This document shows positions 50,131 through 62,709 of a stretch of DNA of 64,000 nt, piece by piece. Position 1 is the stretch's first letter; every line of letters starts with the position of its first letter. Source of the stretch: Punctularia strigosozonata HHB-11173 SS5 (lineage: Eukaryota > Basidiomycota > Agaricomycetes > Corticiales > Punctulariaceae); contig NW_006767447.1 in NCBI RefSeq assembly GCF_000264995.1, positions 436,268 through 500,267 of the forward strand, written 5' to 3'. The notes beneath the pieces were generated by a model that was given only the letters and a program-made list of their open reading frames with translations, had not been told where the DNA came from and searched no databases. Position numbers and translations under genes: made by a program.

Positions 50131-53109
50131 ATGGCCGATCGACACCCCCAGTACTCTATGCTCGGTCCCAACTTCAACCCCGGCCTCGGCTCGCCGCATA
50201 TGCCGCAGCAGCCCCGCCAGCAGGCCCCGATCGACCCGTCGCAGGTCCCGGGCATGAACACCAACGACCGTCTCTGGCAGATGCAGCAGCTCCAGCAGCA
50301 GCACCCGCCGTTTCGCAACCCAGTAGGCGGAGATATCATGGGCGTGCAGGGCCAATCTCAGGTGAGCGTCTTGGTCCGCGTCCCACTGTCTCTCCCGACG
50401 TTCCGCCCTGCCTTGGCGCGCCGACGCCCCGACCCTGCTTATTACGTAAACTGACACGAGCCTCTTCCCGCGCACCGTCGTTTCAGGTCGCAGAGCTCAT
50501 GCGCAGCCAAGGCGTCGCGCGAATGCCCGGACAACCCCAGTTCGGTGCCCAGCAGCAGCCGTTCGTCATGAACGCCGCCGCAGGACAGCCCGGCGGCCTT
50601 CACGAGCTGCAAGCCAACCCTCACATGCAACAGCAGATGCAAAACAACTTCGGTCTCGGCGGCGGCGGCGGCAATGCCGCCCAGCTTCAGGCCGCCTTCC
50701 AAGCCAACCAGGGGATGCTACCTGCGCCGAACGACCGCGTGGCCCGTCAACTCAACCTCCTCACGATGGCGAGCCAACAGCAGCATCAGCCGCCGCAAGG
50801 CGGACCCCTCAACCCTGGAAACGGCATGGTCCAGCCCCCCATGGGCGCTCATCACCCCCAGAACGCGTTCAATCCCGCTGCCCCCATGCATGGTGGCATG
50901 GACGGTCAGCAGCAGGCTGGCAACCACCTCGCCATGCCGCAGGGTAATCAGCTCCCTCAGCCTGGCATGCTCAACCCAGGCGCTCCGGTCAATATGCAGA
51001 CCCTCATCGAACAGGCCCAGCGGCTCCGGGCGCACATACAGGAATTGGAGAGCCAACTCAATCAGCTGCATGATGCTCGCGCGGGCATGTCCGATAATCT
51101 GTACCTCAGCCGATCGTCCCAGCTTCAGGGTGCCATACAGCGGCAGAGGGCGATGATGCAAAAACTTGCAGCGCATATCAACAGAATCCGTTCGCAGCAT
51201 ACGCAACAGACGCCGAGCACGCTGGCCAACGCGATGAACCCGACAATGGGTCAACCGATACCGTGAGTCTTCAATCATGCTTTCTACGAAGACTTGAGTC
51301 TGACCATCGCGAGCCAGTCCTCATTCATCTTCGCCACCGCTTCACCCACAGTCGGCGAACGTGGGTCAACCCGCATGGTCTCCGCCTGGCTCCCAGCAGC
51401 CCTTTCCCGGTCAGCCGACGCAGCGTCAGCCTACTCCGCACTTTCAGGGAATGGGCCAGCCGCACCTGCCTAACATGCAACCCAGCCCGGGGCAGATTCC
51501 TCCCCACCCTCAGCTGCAGTCGCCGCCGCAAATATCCGCTCGAACGACCCCGCGCCCGAACCTCATCCCCTCCCAACCCCCCGCTGGTGCCCCCAATACG
51601 CCGCATAGGTACGTGAAGGTACTCTTGCGCGAATATATCACCTCACGATATCTATCCTTAGTGTCGGGCCCGTCATGATCGATACTCTGGAGTCTCGAAT
51701 GCGGGGCCAGCCGATGGTGGGCGCGACCCATATGGATCAGATGCAGTGGATCATGCCTCCGCCGGTGGACCAGATCAAGTTCTCGACTGCGTATCGCACG
51801 TTCTGCAACCAGAAGGCCATTCAGCATGACAAGCGGTTGATGGAGATTGACCATCGACCGGTCGACCTCTATCGTCTGCATTATGAGGTTATGCGAGAAG
51901 GTGGTCGGGAACAGGTATAGTCGACCCTCCGACCCTTCACCCGCATTTTCTGACCCATAGTTGTAGGTGACGCAGAAAGAGTTGTGGCCCGTCATCGGTG
52001 GACGCCTGGGCTTTGTCGCGTTCCCCGGAAATGGGCATGAGCCCGCGAAATGTGCACCAGGAGCAGCTCAAGGCCTGCAGGCCTGCTATGACACGTACCT
52101 GCTCGAGTTCGAGCGAGCGTACTTCCGCACGTGGAACCAGAACAGGTTACGTAACGGCGCGCAAGGTCTACAACAGCGTCCGGGCATGGCCGCGAACGGT
52201 CAACCGGTGAGGCCGGCTCAGCGGCCCGCAGATGCAGCGACGATGCAGCTCATGCTGCAGCACGCGCACTCAACCGTGCAGCAGATGCGCGCTGCCGGCT
52301 TGCAGGAGGAGCTCATCGCGCTCATCGAACGGCACCGTACCCAGCTGCAGCAGAGCGAGCAGCAGCGGGCGCAATTCCGGAAGGGACTCAGTGGCCAAGG
52401 CATGCCCCAACAGCCTAACCCCCCTATCCTCGTTGGGTCTCAGCAGCCACCGTTTGGGCAGCCGTCGCGCGAGAACGGTCCGGCGGGGATACCCCAACAG
52501 CAGCAGCAAGCATTCGGGATGTCTCGGCAGATGAACGAGCAGCAAGGGCAACAACCGTTTGTTCATCCCGGACAGCATGGCCATCAGCAGCAACAGCAGC
52601 AGCAACAGCAGCCTCCGCAGATGCCGCAGCGCCAAGCGATCATGCCGCCGACGCAGGTTCAAGTGCAGAACGCGGTCAAGATCGTGCAGAAGTTCAAGCA
52701 GGATTTCATCGCTAATCGGGATCCGGCTAGGGTCCAGACGCTGATGCTACCGGACGAGCAGAGACTGGAGTATAATCAAGCGTTTGAGCAGCTCCTCCGC
52801 ATTGCTAGCGACCTGGACCCCAAACTGCCGTGGATCGCTGTCATTCTAAAGGACGAGAGCACTCTCCGCAAGCTGGTTGTTATTGTGAGTATTTTCCGAC
52901 GTTCTAGTTTTGCCCGCGACGACTGACTCGTGCTTGCGTAGACTCTCCTTGCCCAACAACAGAAGGTCTTGATGTCCTCTGCGACGCCGAAGTACATCAT
53001 CGACCTCAACACCGTGAAGTCGATGATATCACAGGCTCAGACTGCTAAAGAGGTCTTTAACAACCTCTTGGCTTTGACTCAAGCAGGTCAACACGCGCAG
53101 CAGCAACAG

Positions 53110-53171
<62 letters not shown>

Positions 53172-54357
53172 GCAGCACGCCATGCAACCACCAGTTCTCC
53201 ACGGGATGATCCCGCCCCAAGGACGACCGATGATACCTAGTCCGCAAAGGCCGGCATCAGCTCAGCAAGGCATTCAGCAGCAGCAGCCTCCGCAGATCCA
53301 GCCACAACCACCGCAGGCTGTGCTTCAACGGTCATCACAGGCGCCGATGAACCCACCGGCCCCCGCGCAAAAGAAAACGGCGACGCCCCTCCCGCCGAAT
53401 CTCACCGTCGCCTCCGTGCGCACGCCACCCTCCACCGCTGCATCTACTTCGACTCCCGGCCCCAGCGTATCGACGCCGACGCCCGCTCCGCCGGCTACCC
53501 CGAAGTCACCAGCTAACAAGGCCAAGGCCACTCCCAAGCCGAAAGCTGCGTCTGTTCCCAAGCGCAAGCCGTCCGTCGCTAGCAAGAATGAGAAGCCCGT
53601 CGCGGTGCAGCCCGCCGAACCCGCTCCGAAGGTCATGCCCTCCCCCGAGCCGTCGACGTCGCTCAAGCGGCAGCGCGAGGACGATAGTCTCGCGGTACCA
53701 GCGGGAGCACCCGATGTGCCCTCGCCGAAGCGACCCAAGACTGAGTCGGAGTGGGATGGCCAGCCTCATCCGACGGTCGTGGAGAGGCAGAGGCAGGTTG
53801 ATGCCGTCGAGACCCCCGAAGATGCGGTAGCGTTCTTCGAGCAGTTCTCGAAGATGGTTGGCGATGGGCAGGACACGGCTATAGCCGAAACGCTGGAGCA
53901 GATCTTGAAGGCGTGCGATCCATCGGGACTGGCAGACGGTCTGCCCTCAACGTCGGCATCCCTTTTAGATGATGGGCCCCGTGTTGGAGACGCCGCCGGT
54001 TCCAACAGCAACCCGGAAGAGTTCCTGCAGTTCATCGACTTCTCCTCCTTTCCCGGACGCGGCATGGACGACGACGTAGCTCCCACTCCGGAGCTGGTTC
54101 CTTCATCCTCCACCAACCCCAGTCCCGCGTCTGATACCGATCACGCATCTGGGTCGCGCTCGACAGGGACGACACCCGTCTTCAAGCCGGCTGTCGTCGA
54201 GAACCCGAAGCCTGCCCTCGACGAGACATCGGATCCGCTACGGCTAGGAGCCTGGGCCGAGATTGACGGCGGCGAATCGGCTTACTACTCCGCATTCGAC
54301 GGTTGGAAATGGGATGGTCCGATGGCTTCAGCGGATCAGCCCTGGGGTTTCTCATAG
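50131..54357 (+). CDS. SWI1: ARID-domain, Gln-rich SWI/SNF subunit (SWI1-like)
   Basis: Probable DNA-binding subunit of the SWI/SNF remodeller. The 1294-aa model is Pro/Gln-rich with one ARID fold at about residues 445-550 (FCNQKAIQHDKRLMEIDHRP, DLYRLHYEVMREGG, LWPVIGGRLGFV, LQACYDTYLLEFERAYF). A coiled segment (IEQAQRLRAHIQELESQL) precedes it. A poly-Gln tract of about 27 residues lies near residue 880 (DNA 53098-53175, mixed CAG/CAA). The C-terminus is acidic and ends WDGPMASADQPWGFS. Introns: 50362-50486, 51263-51317, 51609-51661, 51915-51966 and 52885-52941. The ARID call is firm; the SWI1 name is inferred from domain plus composition. Confidence 0.78.
53098..53175 (+). repeat. CAG/CAA repeat encoding poly-Gln
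   Basis: About 26-27 glutamine codons in mixed blocks of CAG and CAA inside the SWI1-like gene, flanked by AQ and HAMQ. The mixture of codons should make slippage slower than in a pure CAG run. Reduced numbers of Gln runs occur earlier in the same protein (near 52500 and 52590). Confidence 0.85.
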
Positions 54358-54787
54358 CATCTCTTAGAGGTTCGGTCCGTCTTTCGTGTCTCGTTCCCTG
54401 TTCCTCCTTTGCTTGTGTACTCTACATCTGGGATCCCACACATATTATATTTGTTTATCGACAGACCCTCTTGTCGTTGATTCATCTTGGTTTTTCTGTT
54501 CCTGCTGTGCTCTCTCTGTACTATTCCTGTTGTTGTCGCGCTATCGGTATTCATATGCGTACCCTACGTGGCCGCACGTCTTCATCGTCAGCGCGCAAAG
54601 ACAAAACATTCAATAGGATCAAGGACATTGTAAAATCAACAACCACCGCTATACAGTGTAACTACTTTGCCGAGTGCTGCTAGAACAACGTATTGGTCGA
54701 ACGAGTGCGATAAATATGAATATATTCTGTTTCAAGATAGCAAGATAGCGAGTGTTCACATTGGTTCTCAGCCAAAATACCGATTAT
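54358..54787. other. convergent 3' flanks
   Basis: 430 bp between the stops of the SWI1-like and the proline-rich gene. It is T-rich on the + strand after 54380, as in 3' untranslated regions; nothing else seen. Confidence 0.45.
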
Positions 54788-57700
54788 TCACTCCGAGGTC
54801 ACGTCAGATTCTTGAGCTCCGTCGACGTAGCCAACACCCATGAAGACCGAGGGCCCGCCGGCGCCTCCATGCGCAAGAAACCCGCGCTTCTTGCTTCGCG
54901 AGCCGACGGCGACGAGCACGCCACTGTCCACGTCAAGATCCTCTTCTCCCTCGTCCCGCAGGGGCACCTCCATCTCCTCGGCCTCCAGTACGCCCCAGAA
55001 GCTGTCCTCCTCCGCGTCGCGTTGCCGCTGCAGATGCGCGAGCGAGGAGCGACGCACGGACCGACTTAGGTCGGGGGTCTGCTCCGGGAGCTTGTCCGCA
55101 TTCTTGTCCCGGGCAGCTTTCGCGAACCGCCGGCGCTCGACGTCCATGTCGTCCACGGCCGGGACGGGCGCAGACTGCCGACGCGAAGGTGGGGGCGGCG
55201 ATGGTGAGCCGCGCGAGCGCCGCTTCGGTCGGAATGGCTGCGCGTGGCGCTGCGGAATTCGGGAAGCAGCCGGGCGAGCGGGAGGAGGCATGGTGGCTGG
55301 CAGCGCGAGGGGATCATCGCTCTCCGTCCTGGCGATGGACGTTGGCTGCGAGAGCGAACGGCTTTTGCGCACGCTGCCCGGAGGTCGGGGCCTGCTCGGC
55401 GTGTCGCGCGGGATGGGCGACGTCGGCGGCCTCTTGGCGAACACGTCCTCACGGACGGCGGAGATCGTCCTATTGCGTGGGTTGACATGCGGTGCAGACC
55501 GGGTATCATCGAGCGCAACGGGCGAGGGGTTCTCGGCGGCGTGGCGGGTGGGGCCCCCGGGCGGGGTGGCTGGCATCTTGTCCGAGCTCGTCTCGCCGTC
55601 CTGCTCCGCCTCGTTGTCGGAGCACAAGGACGGCGTCGCCTGCTGATCCTTCTCGGAAGACGACGCAAGTCGCGGGATGCGTGACGGCTTGAACGACGGG
55701 TTTGACGCCGACTTGCGAAGCCAGGCCGTGTGATGCCGCGGCTGGTTCGTGGAAGGCTCCGTAAACGTCGTCGACGTGGAGAGCTCGGCAGAGGCCTCTG
55801 CCATCCGCTTCTTGGGCACACTCCGCGTGTCTCGCTCGTGGACGGCACCGGCGTCGGATTCCTGCCTCTTCCGCTTCTCGCTCGTCCTAGAACCAGCCCC
55901 GTGACCCTCCGTGCCAGTGTCCACCCTGTCTTGACGCACAACCGTTCCGGTATTGACGTTAGCGTCCTGCTTCGGCGGCTGCGCGGTCGTCTGCGTTGTT
56001 CCTCCAGCCCTCCTGGCGATAATCGCACCCTCTTTACGCATGTGACTCGTCGCCGTATTACCCTTCGCGGTGGTCTCCGGGCTCGGTGCCGTCCCGCCAA
56101 TCGTCGCCCGCCTCCTCAACGGCCGCGATGCCTCCGCTCTCTTGCCTTCCGCTTCGGTTTCCTTCCCGGCCTCTTTCCAGCTTGCGCCCCAGTCCGCCGG
56201 TGCCGCAAACGTGACATTCGCGCCCGCGAACGACGCATCCGGGTCGTACTCCCTCGCGCGCCCGCCATCGACGTCGTGGTACACCTTCCGGAGGCGCACG
56301 CTCTTCATCTCCTGCAGGAACGCGGCCATCTTGTCGTGGCTGAGCGCGACAGTCGGCCGCCCGGTCCGCTTGGCGCGCGAGGCCGGCACGGGGATGAGCG
56401 GGTTTATGGGAGCCTCGACCGGCGGCTCGGTGTGTTTGAGTGAGGCGCGTGCAGCTGCGAGGAGTGGATCCGTCGAGGAATGCGTAGGGTGGGTCTGAGA
56501 GCGCGAGAGGATGATTGTGCGGGGGGTCATGGTTGCTGTGGAGATTGAAGGCAGGGGCGGTGGTGGCGGCGGAGGCGGTATGTAGGTTTCCTGGCTGGAT
56601 GCAATCGTAGATTGCGAGGAGCTTGATTCGACTGGTCGTTTTGCAAGCTGGTCTGGTAGTGAGCAATGTGTCCGTATGGGTTTGCCTGAGATATTCACCT
56701 CTGCCCTTAACCGTTGAATCTCCTCCTCGAGCAGGCGGATACGCTGCTTATCTCGGCGACGCTCGTCGTCGTCATGGTCAGCGTCCGAGCCAGCTTCGTC
56801 TCTTTGTCTTTCGCGCTCACGAGCCTTGTCGAGTTCGAGCTCCTTGCCTCGAACCTTGGTGCGCATCGTGCCTAAGGAGATATCTCCGTAGTGCTCGCGT
56901 GAGTGTTCCTCTTCGTCCTCATCTTGAGACGGAAGCTCTGAGGTGAAATCCTGAACCTCGTGACGAGATAGATCGCCTTCGCGTGCCTTGCCCTTGCCCT
57001 TGTCTTTACGGGGTGATCCGGGCGAGAACGCGGGCGAGCCCCGCTCGTCGCTGCGCACGCTTCCGTGCCTCCGCGACGGGCTGCGGATCTTACTGATCGG
57101 CGACGTGGTCTCCTTCGGGAGTAGCAGTTCAGGGTTTGCTTCGTCTGGATCATCGCGGAACATCCGCACGGCCTCCTTGACAGAGCCGACAAGTGGCGGC
57201 CGGAAGGGCGAACTAGGCGTACGAGGTGGCTCTGCATGCTCAGATGGAAGGTCGGGGTAGAGCCTGTGCTGAGAATGCGAGGGCCCCGCGTCTGAAGAGG
57301 CGGGAGCGTAGAGTGAGCGATGTTTCGGGCTGGGTACGCCCGGTGGGAAATGAACGCGGCGCGCGTCCTGCTTTTCGCGATGCAGGTCGGGTTCGAGAGA
57401 GGGCGAGCGCGGGAACAGCGAGCCTGGCATGGTGATAGATGGACGACGGCGTAAGAGACGGGCAGCCGGCGGTGGCGCAGGGGAAGGTGAGCGGTCGGAC
57501 GCCGACAGTTCTGGAGGAGGCGGAGTCATGTTAGGGCACTTCGTGAATAGGAGGATAGAAGCCCCGTACCTGCGTTTTCTTCAGTTGCATACTGCTGTGG
57601 GGTGCGATATCGCCGCTTAGGTTGTTTACGGCGCGTTGGGGACGTGAAGGAAGCCTCTGCCATCGATAGCTCGTCGTGGAGCGTCCGCTGGCGTGGTTTG

Positions 57701-57996
57701 CGCGCATCGCGCGCCTCGTCCGCCGACGTCGCGCTCTCCTCATCCAATTCGCGATCTATTCTCCGCTTTTTTGTGGTTCTTCGTGAGGAATGACGCGAAC
57801 ATTCAGCGTCCTCGCGCGTTTTCACCTAGGACAAAGGTGAGCCCCTGTCGTCCAAAAGTGTGCGCATCCGACGAACCTCATTATGGGGGGCCACACCGCC
57901 CGTCGCGGTGGCCACGAATGACTCGATTTCGCGGGAAACATAGCCGAAGACGGTGGAGAGGAGGCCGGGGGTGGAGGGGTGTCGCTCGGGAGCCAT
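54788..57996 (-). CDS. proline-rich protein with WH2-like motif, function unknown
   Basis: The 1032-aa model is mostly disordered, with many Ser-Pro sites and basic patches. It begins MAPERHPSTPGLLSTVFGYV followed by SREIESFVATATGG, a short segment that looks folded. A coiled-coil stretch lies near residue 395 (RDKQRIRLLEEEIQRLRAEV). A run of eight Pro follows (IPPPPPPPPLP), then a WH2-like block (HDKMAAFLQEMKSVRLRKV). Poly-Pro plus a WH2-like block hints at an actin or profilin partner, but this is only inference. Introns: 57511-57569 and 57826-57876; both were placed to connect frames and keep phase. The large exon 3 (2723 nt) is fully open. I do not recognise a named family. Confidence 0.65.
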
Positions 57997-58865
57997 GTGC
58001 ACAAGGCAAGGCTGGGTTGAAGTAACCGTGGGAAATTCAACTGACGCGAAATTCGGAACTTGGCCGCCGCTCGTTCGTCCACGCGCCGTCGCCGCGCGAG
58101 CTCGATTTCCTTGACCTTGCCCTCGACCTTGGAATGATCGACAAGCGCCCTTAGACCATTGAACCAATAATTTATTCACTACTGGTTGATCTCATCTCCT
58201 TCCTGTTCAGTCACTCAGTGAAACTGCGCGAGACTCTTAGGTTGTGTCGGTCTGCCTGTGTGTTTCTGGCGCATAACCTACTACACTGTGCCGAAGCCTC
58301 AAAGTCCGCAAGTTGCACGCGTACACTCTTAGACTGGTCCTCATGATGATGAAACTTCTCGTTATCTAGATTCACGTAAGCGCGAGGTGTGCCGTGTACT
58401 TATCTGGTCTTGAATTCAATGCAGCACGAATCTGGCAGTGCTGCTGCTACGGTGCAATCCGCACGGTATCAGAACCGTCTGAACAATGATCGATGGCGAG
58501 ACATACACTAGGATCATCAGAGCAGGAGACGCACTGGCCAGAGGCGTAAGCACTTAGCGCCAACCGTACATGGCACCACCCGGTACGAATTGGGTGGATC
58601 CGGAGCCTGCTGTGCAGTCGAATCTGCCCGGCTGCTATTGCGCATTGGCCGGCTATTGAATGCTTGATCGTACCTGTTGTAGCGTTATAGCAGTGGAGCT
58701 TGGACCTATCAGATTCGGAGTGAAACGCAAGGTAAGTACTAAAAGCGAATTACTATAATTCTCATGAAGAACTAGTCTACACAGGATTAATGGGGCTACT
58801 TGGTGGTGCTGGGAAGATCTGTTCATTTGGTGGCCAACATTCTTGACCTGGATATCCAGGAAAGG
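57997..58865. other. intergenic, divergent to DUF6534 gene
   Basis: About 870 bp without a supported gene between two divergent genes. The AT content is higher than around it; no repeats seen. Confidence 0.4.
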
Positions 58866-58873
58866 TATATAAG
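58866..58873 (+). promoter_or_regulatory. TATA box of the DUF6534-type gene
   Basis: TATATAAG lies 35 bp upstream of the start codon used in the model, a good TATA position for a short leader. Confidence 0.5.
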
Positions 58874-58907
58874 TTCGACCCTGCACCGTTCGCTACCTCG
58901 GCGTGTG

Positions 58908-60656
58908 ATGGGGTTCACCTCAAGTCTCGCGGACACCTTTGGCATGTTGTTTCTGGGTGTCTCAATTTCGGGCGTGCTCCTTGGGATTACATGTCTTCAG
59001 ATGTGAGTTGAAGATGAGCTCATGGTGTTTGTGACATGTACTAACTTGCTCGTAGATACCTATTCTATCACAGGTTCCCTCAAGAATCTGCGACCATAAA
59101 GCTAATCGTATGTGCTTGCGTGATCCCGTCGATTGACTGTTCACTTTGTGAAACCTACATTTCATCCAGGTCGCTTTCATGGGAGCACTCGATATCATGG
59201 CGTATGCGTTCAACATCCATGCTATTTATCACTACATGTTTTCGATCAACTACTTCGATCTTGAGGCGTATTTGATACCAGTTTGGTGAGTTATATCGAC
59301 TTTACCATTCCATACTTAACGATACACTCTAGGAGCTTGATGGCGAGTCATGATGATAGGAGTAACGTATCTACTGATCGAACTACATGGACGCATAGGC
59401 TTCCGTTTTGTTGGGTGATATACTAGTAGCGACGGTACAGACGGTAAGAACTCCAATACCCGCACATCGTGGTCGAGATCTAATCAATGCCCTTGTCCAG
59501 ATGTATTGTATCAGAATATACAAGCGTGAGTATCACCGACCACAACACAGCACACAGTAACTCACCATGTGCTGATTTTCTGCAGTATCTCGAGGAAGCA
59601 TATTCATCAGGCTGGTAATGGTGGGTTCCCTACCCCTGATCTCGACCATACTTTGAGGATATGTGTATCACGCAGCCGATCACGATTGTATTGACTTGGG
59701 GTAAGTACATGCTCTTCACATCAGCATTTTGCCGGATCTGACTTCGATCTTCAGCGAGCGCTTTGGGTATGTCATCCTTAGCTCTTCACCATTCATTGTT
59801 AATGATCTGGGTGGCAGTGAATGGTATCACAGTGTACGTACTCCAAAAATCGACGCGGAGCACATGCTCAAGTGTTTCAATCGACCCCACCACACTGCAG
59901 GTCAAAGTTGAAGTCCTTTGAGCACGTGAATCAAGAGAATGTATGCTTCCGAGTCCCCTACAATGCACGCTTATATCGATTCGTTCCAGGCAATCATGAT
60001 CTACATTCCGTTTTCTGTGGCTATCTTTGACAACGCAGTGATAGCTATCACGACAACTTACTACCTCCGCCGTCAGAAAGCCCATTTCCTACCGTCAGCC
60101 TGCCTCTTTTTCCTCTGTATATATGGCTCACTGTATCGTACATTGGACAGGTTGCGCTCGGTGATAGAAACTTTGTCAGTCTGGGTACTCGGCACTGGGG
60201 TTTTGACATGGTATGGTGACAGGTTTTGCGGATTGCTCACTCACAGTACTGAGAGCGTCCCTCGTAGCGCGGGTGCAGTACTCACAGTCGTTCTGGTCAG
60301 TTTTATTCCTCAATTTGACGAAACACCCGAGCAGAATTGAACCTTTCATGGTGCTCAGTATCTCGGCCTGCCACATAGTTTCGCCTACTTGGCGCTCGAT
60401 ACGTGCTTCGGCAAGGTATACCTCAACAGCTATATGACAATGTGCGTTGCTTTCATGTGGCCAGAGATTCAGCTCACAATACGTCGCATTTAGAATGAAT
60501 GCGAGAAAGAGCTTGCGTCAAAACAGTGGGCATGATGTCCAGCTGAATCCTGTTATTCCCTCCGTTGTCTCTACGTTCGAAGGCAGCGCTGCAGTGAGTT
60601 CGCACCCACTTTTCGTCGGTGCGGGCGATGTAAAGGAGGGACTCCCGATGTTGTAG
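58908..60656 (+). CDS. DUF6534-type multi-pass membrane protein
   Basis: Member of a large Agaricomycete family of seven-helix membrane proteins of unknown function. The 319-aa model opens MGFTSSLADTFGMLFLGVSI and shows the family order: LQIYLFYHRFPQESATIKLI, FMGALDIMAYAFNIHAIYHY, SVLLGDILVATVQTMYCIRI YKLSRG, VNGITVSKLKSFEH, NAVIAITTTYYLRRQK, RSVIETLSVWVLGTGVLT and the closing CFGKVYLNSYMTIMNARKSL. Fifteen exons keep phase throughout. Exon 4 is 10 nt (59333-59342) and is followed by an intron with a GC donor (GCGAGT, 59343-59398). The 39-nt intron at 60211-60246 is the shortest and least secure. No break is needed to read it, so it looks functional. Confidence 0.8.
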
Positions 60657-61220
60657 GAATGACAGTAATGAATATATACGGCAGAGCGCAATGTATTCGC
60701 GCACATCATCTGCAACGTCGCCGAGAGAAGAGAGCTAGTAAACACTAAGGGCCAGATTTCTTGCAACGTAAACCGCGTCGAAGTGCTCGCTGGCGTCGGT
60801 GTTTCCAGATCCGGTTGCTGGGAAACCCACTTCGATTGAATATAACGCCTTTGTTGAAACGTTGATTGTCTAACACATAGCAAGACACGGGCTGTACGTA
60901 CATCATAATGATGAAATATGTATCCACTGTAGAAAAGGCATTTGCCTCAACAGTTTCGGTCTGATCTCCAGTCAAACGAGTCATATACGGACAAGATAGC
61001 AGTTCTGATCAGGAAATTGTCGAGCTCGTGAACCCGACCTTCCCAGCACCGCCAGCAGCCCGCGCGCTTGCCTTCCCGATCCGGCTCGCGGGCGCGATCC
61101 CTAGCGCACGGAGTCGAATGAGACAAATCAGGAGCTATTACTGACTTAATCGGGAGTCAACAGCCCCTGCATTGTTCGGCCCCAGTCCGTGTGTTCCTGT
61201 TTCAACGTCGGCACTCATTT
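60657..61220. other. convergent 3' flanks
   Basis: 564 bp between the DUF6534 and acyltransferase stops. No supported gene. Confidence 0.4.
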
Positions 61221-62709
61221 TTACCGCCAATATTGCCCAAAGCCGTTCTGGTCTTTCCACAGCGCGTTCGACAAGCTTCCGAGCGCCCACAGCCCGCCGG
61301 AGGGGTCATCGGGCCCGATCACGAACGCGTTCCGAAGGTTCAGCGGCGCGTACCCGAACGAGTGCAGGTAGAGGCACGTCGCTTTTTTCGTCGCGCCCGC
61401 GTCGAGCGCGGCCGGGGTCCAGTCGATCGACATGAAGCCCATCTCGCGCCAGTTGGTGAACGCGGCCCAGAGTCCGCCGGGCTGCATGAACATCGGCATC
61501 TGCTTCGGGTTAGCGATGCGCCACTGGACGTAGTGGTCCAGAGCCGCGGGCTGCGTCTGTGCCAGGAGCGATCGCCGGACGATGAGCGCCAGCGAGCCGA
61601 GCGATGTGGTCGCCACCGCGGACGCGTCCGGGATGGCGATCGAGATGCCGACGTTCGCGTTGCGTAGGTAAGTCGGCGGGATGATAGACGCGAAGTGCTT
61701 GCGGACGTTGGCCAGATACGCGACGCCGAGCGGTTTATGCCTCTTCTCGGAAGCATACATACACTGCGAAAAACTCGAGGTTAGCGCGGTACTCTGCTCT
61801 TCGACGACGAAGGTGCAGATAGATGCGGACCTTGAGCAAAAAAGCCACTATAGCGTCGCTAGTGCTTATCCACTCCCCGTTCTCCAGGCCCTCTTTCGCG
61901 GAGATGTCGGCCATCGCCTGCAACTTGATACGCTCGACTTCCTTGGCTGGGAAATACAACACACGAAACCCGCCCCTCGGCGACCGTATCCAGTCACTCA
62001 GCGTAGCCAATACAAGAAGGATAAGCTGCCAGAGGCTGAAAATCCTGAAACCGTCTGGAGGAGAAACATTTTTGGCGGTTTGGTAGGTCTCGAATGCGTC
62101 GTGCGTGGATAGCGGTTCGACTTCTTCGCCCTTGATGAGGCTGAGAAGGGCCAATATAATCGCCTGCGTCCCCGAGCCGTCCACGAGCGCGTGTGAGACG
62201 GAGAGCCCGACGATCGTCGCGTCATCGAAGCAGGTTACATGAAGGGCCGCGACGGGCGCATCCTTGTTCAGTAGCGCGTCGGCGGAACAGCGAGAGGGAT
62301 GAGAGTAGAAGTGATGCGGAATATCGAGAGATACGCATGAGATTGTTTCCGTGGGCTTCGGGTATTGGAAATGGGTCGACACCGGTCCGAGCACGGTACA
62401 TGTCGTGAAGCCACTCCCTGCGACGATCGCGGACTGCTCGGGCACATGAAACTCCAGGTCGCCAGTCTGCACCAAACTTCAGCGCACCGCCGTCGATAAG
62501 AGAGCTGCAAAGGGGCTTACGCGAGCGTTCTTCTTGAGCCTGGACGATAAAATGGGCCAAACATGATTCAATCGACACCACGCTTTTTCCAAGTTGGCGA
62601 CGTTTAAAGGAGTGTCCACAAGCCAGCCGTTGTTCGAGATGATATTGTTCGTGGGGTTGGCCGCATCGAGACGTCCGATGGGAATTACGTGGACAGTAGT
62701 GGTCGGCAT
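61221..62709 (-). CDS. BAHD-like acyltransferase
   Basis: Acyl-CoA-dependent transferase of the plant-BAHD/trichothecene-acetyltransferase superfamily. The 455-aa model has MPTTTVHVIPIGRLD at the start, NGWLVDTPLNVANLEKAWCR, the catalytic HxxxD block SHALVDGSG at about residue 165, and a C-terminal SIDWTPA where the family's DFGWG structural motif would be, so that motif is degenerate. Introns: 61764-61830 and 62467-62520. Substrate unknown; secondary metabolism is likely, but no other biosynthetic gene is visible nearby. Confidence 0.8.

Noticed and set aside
55066-56100. 344-codon Arg-rich frame on the same strand as the proline-rich gene
   Set aside because: Shadow of the real frame, which is continuous for 2.7 kb.
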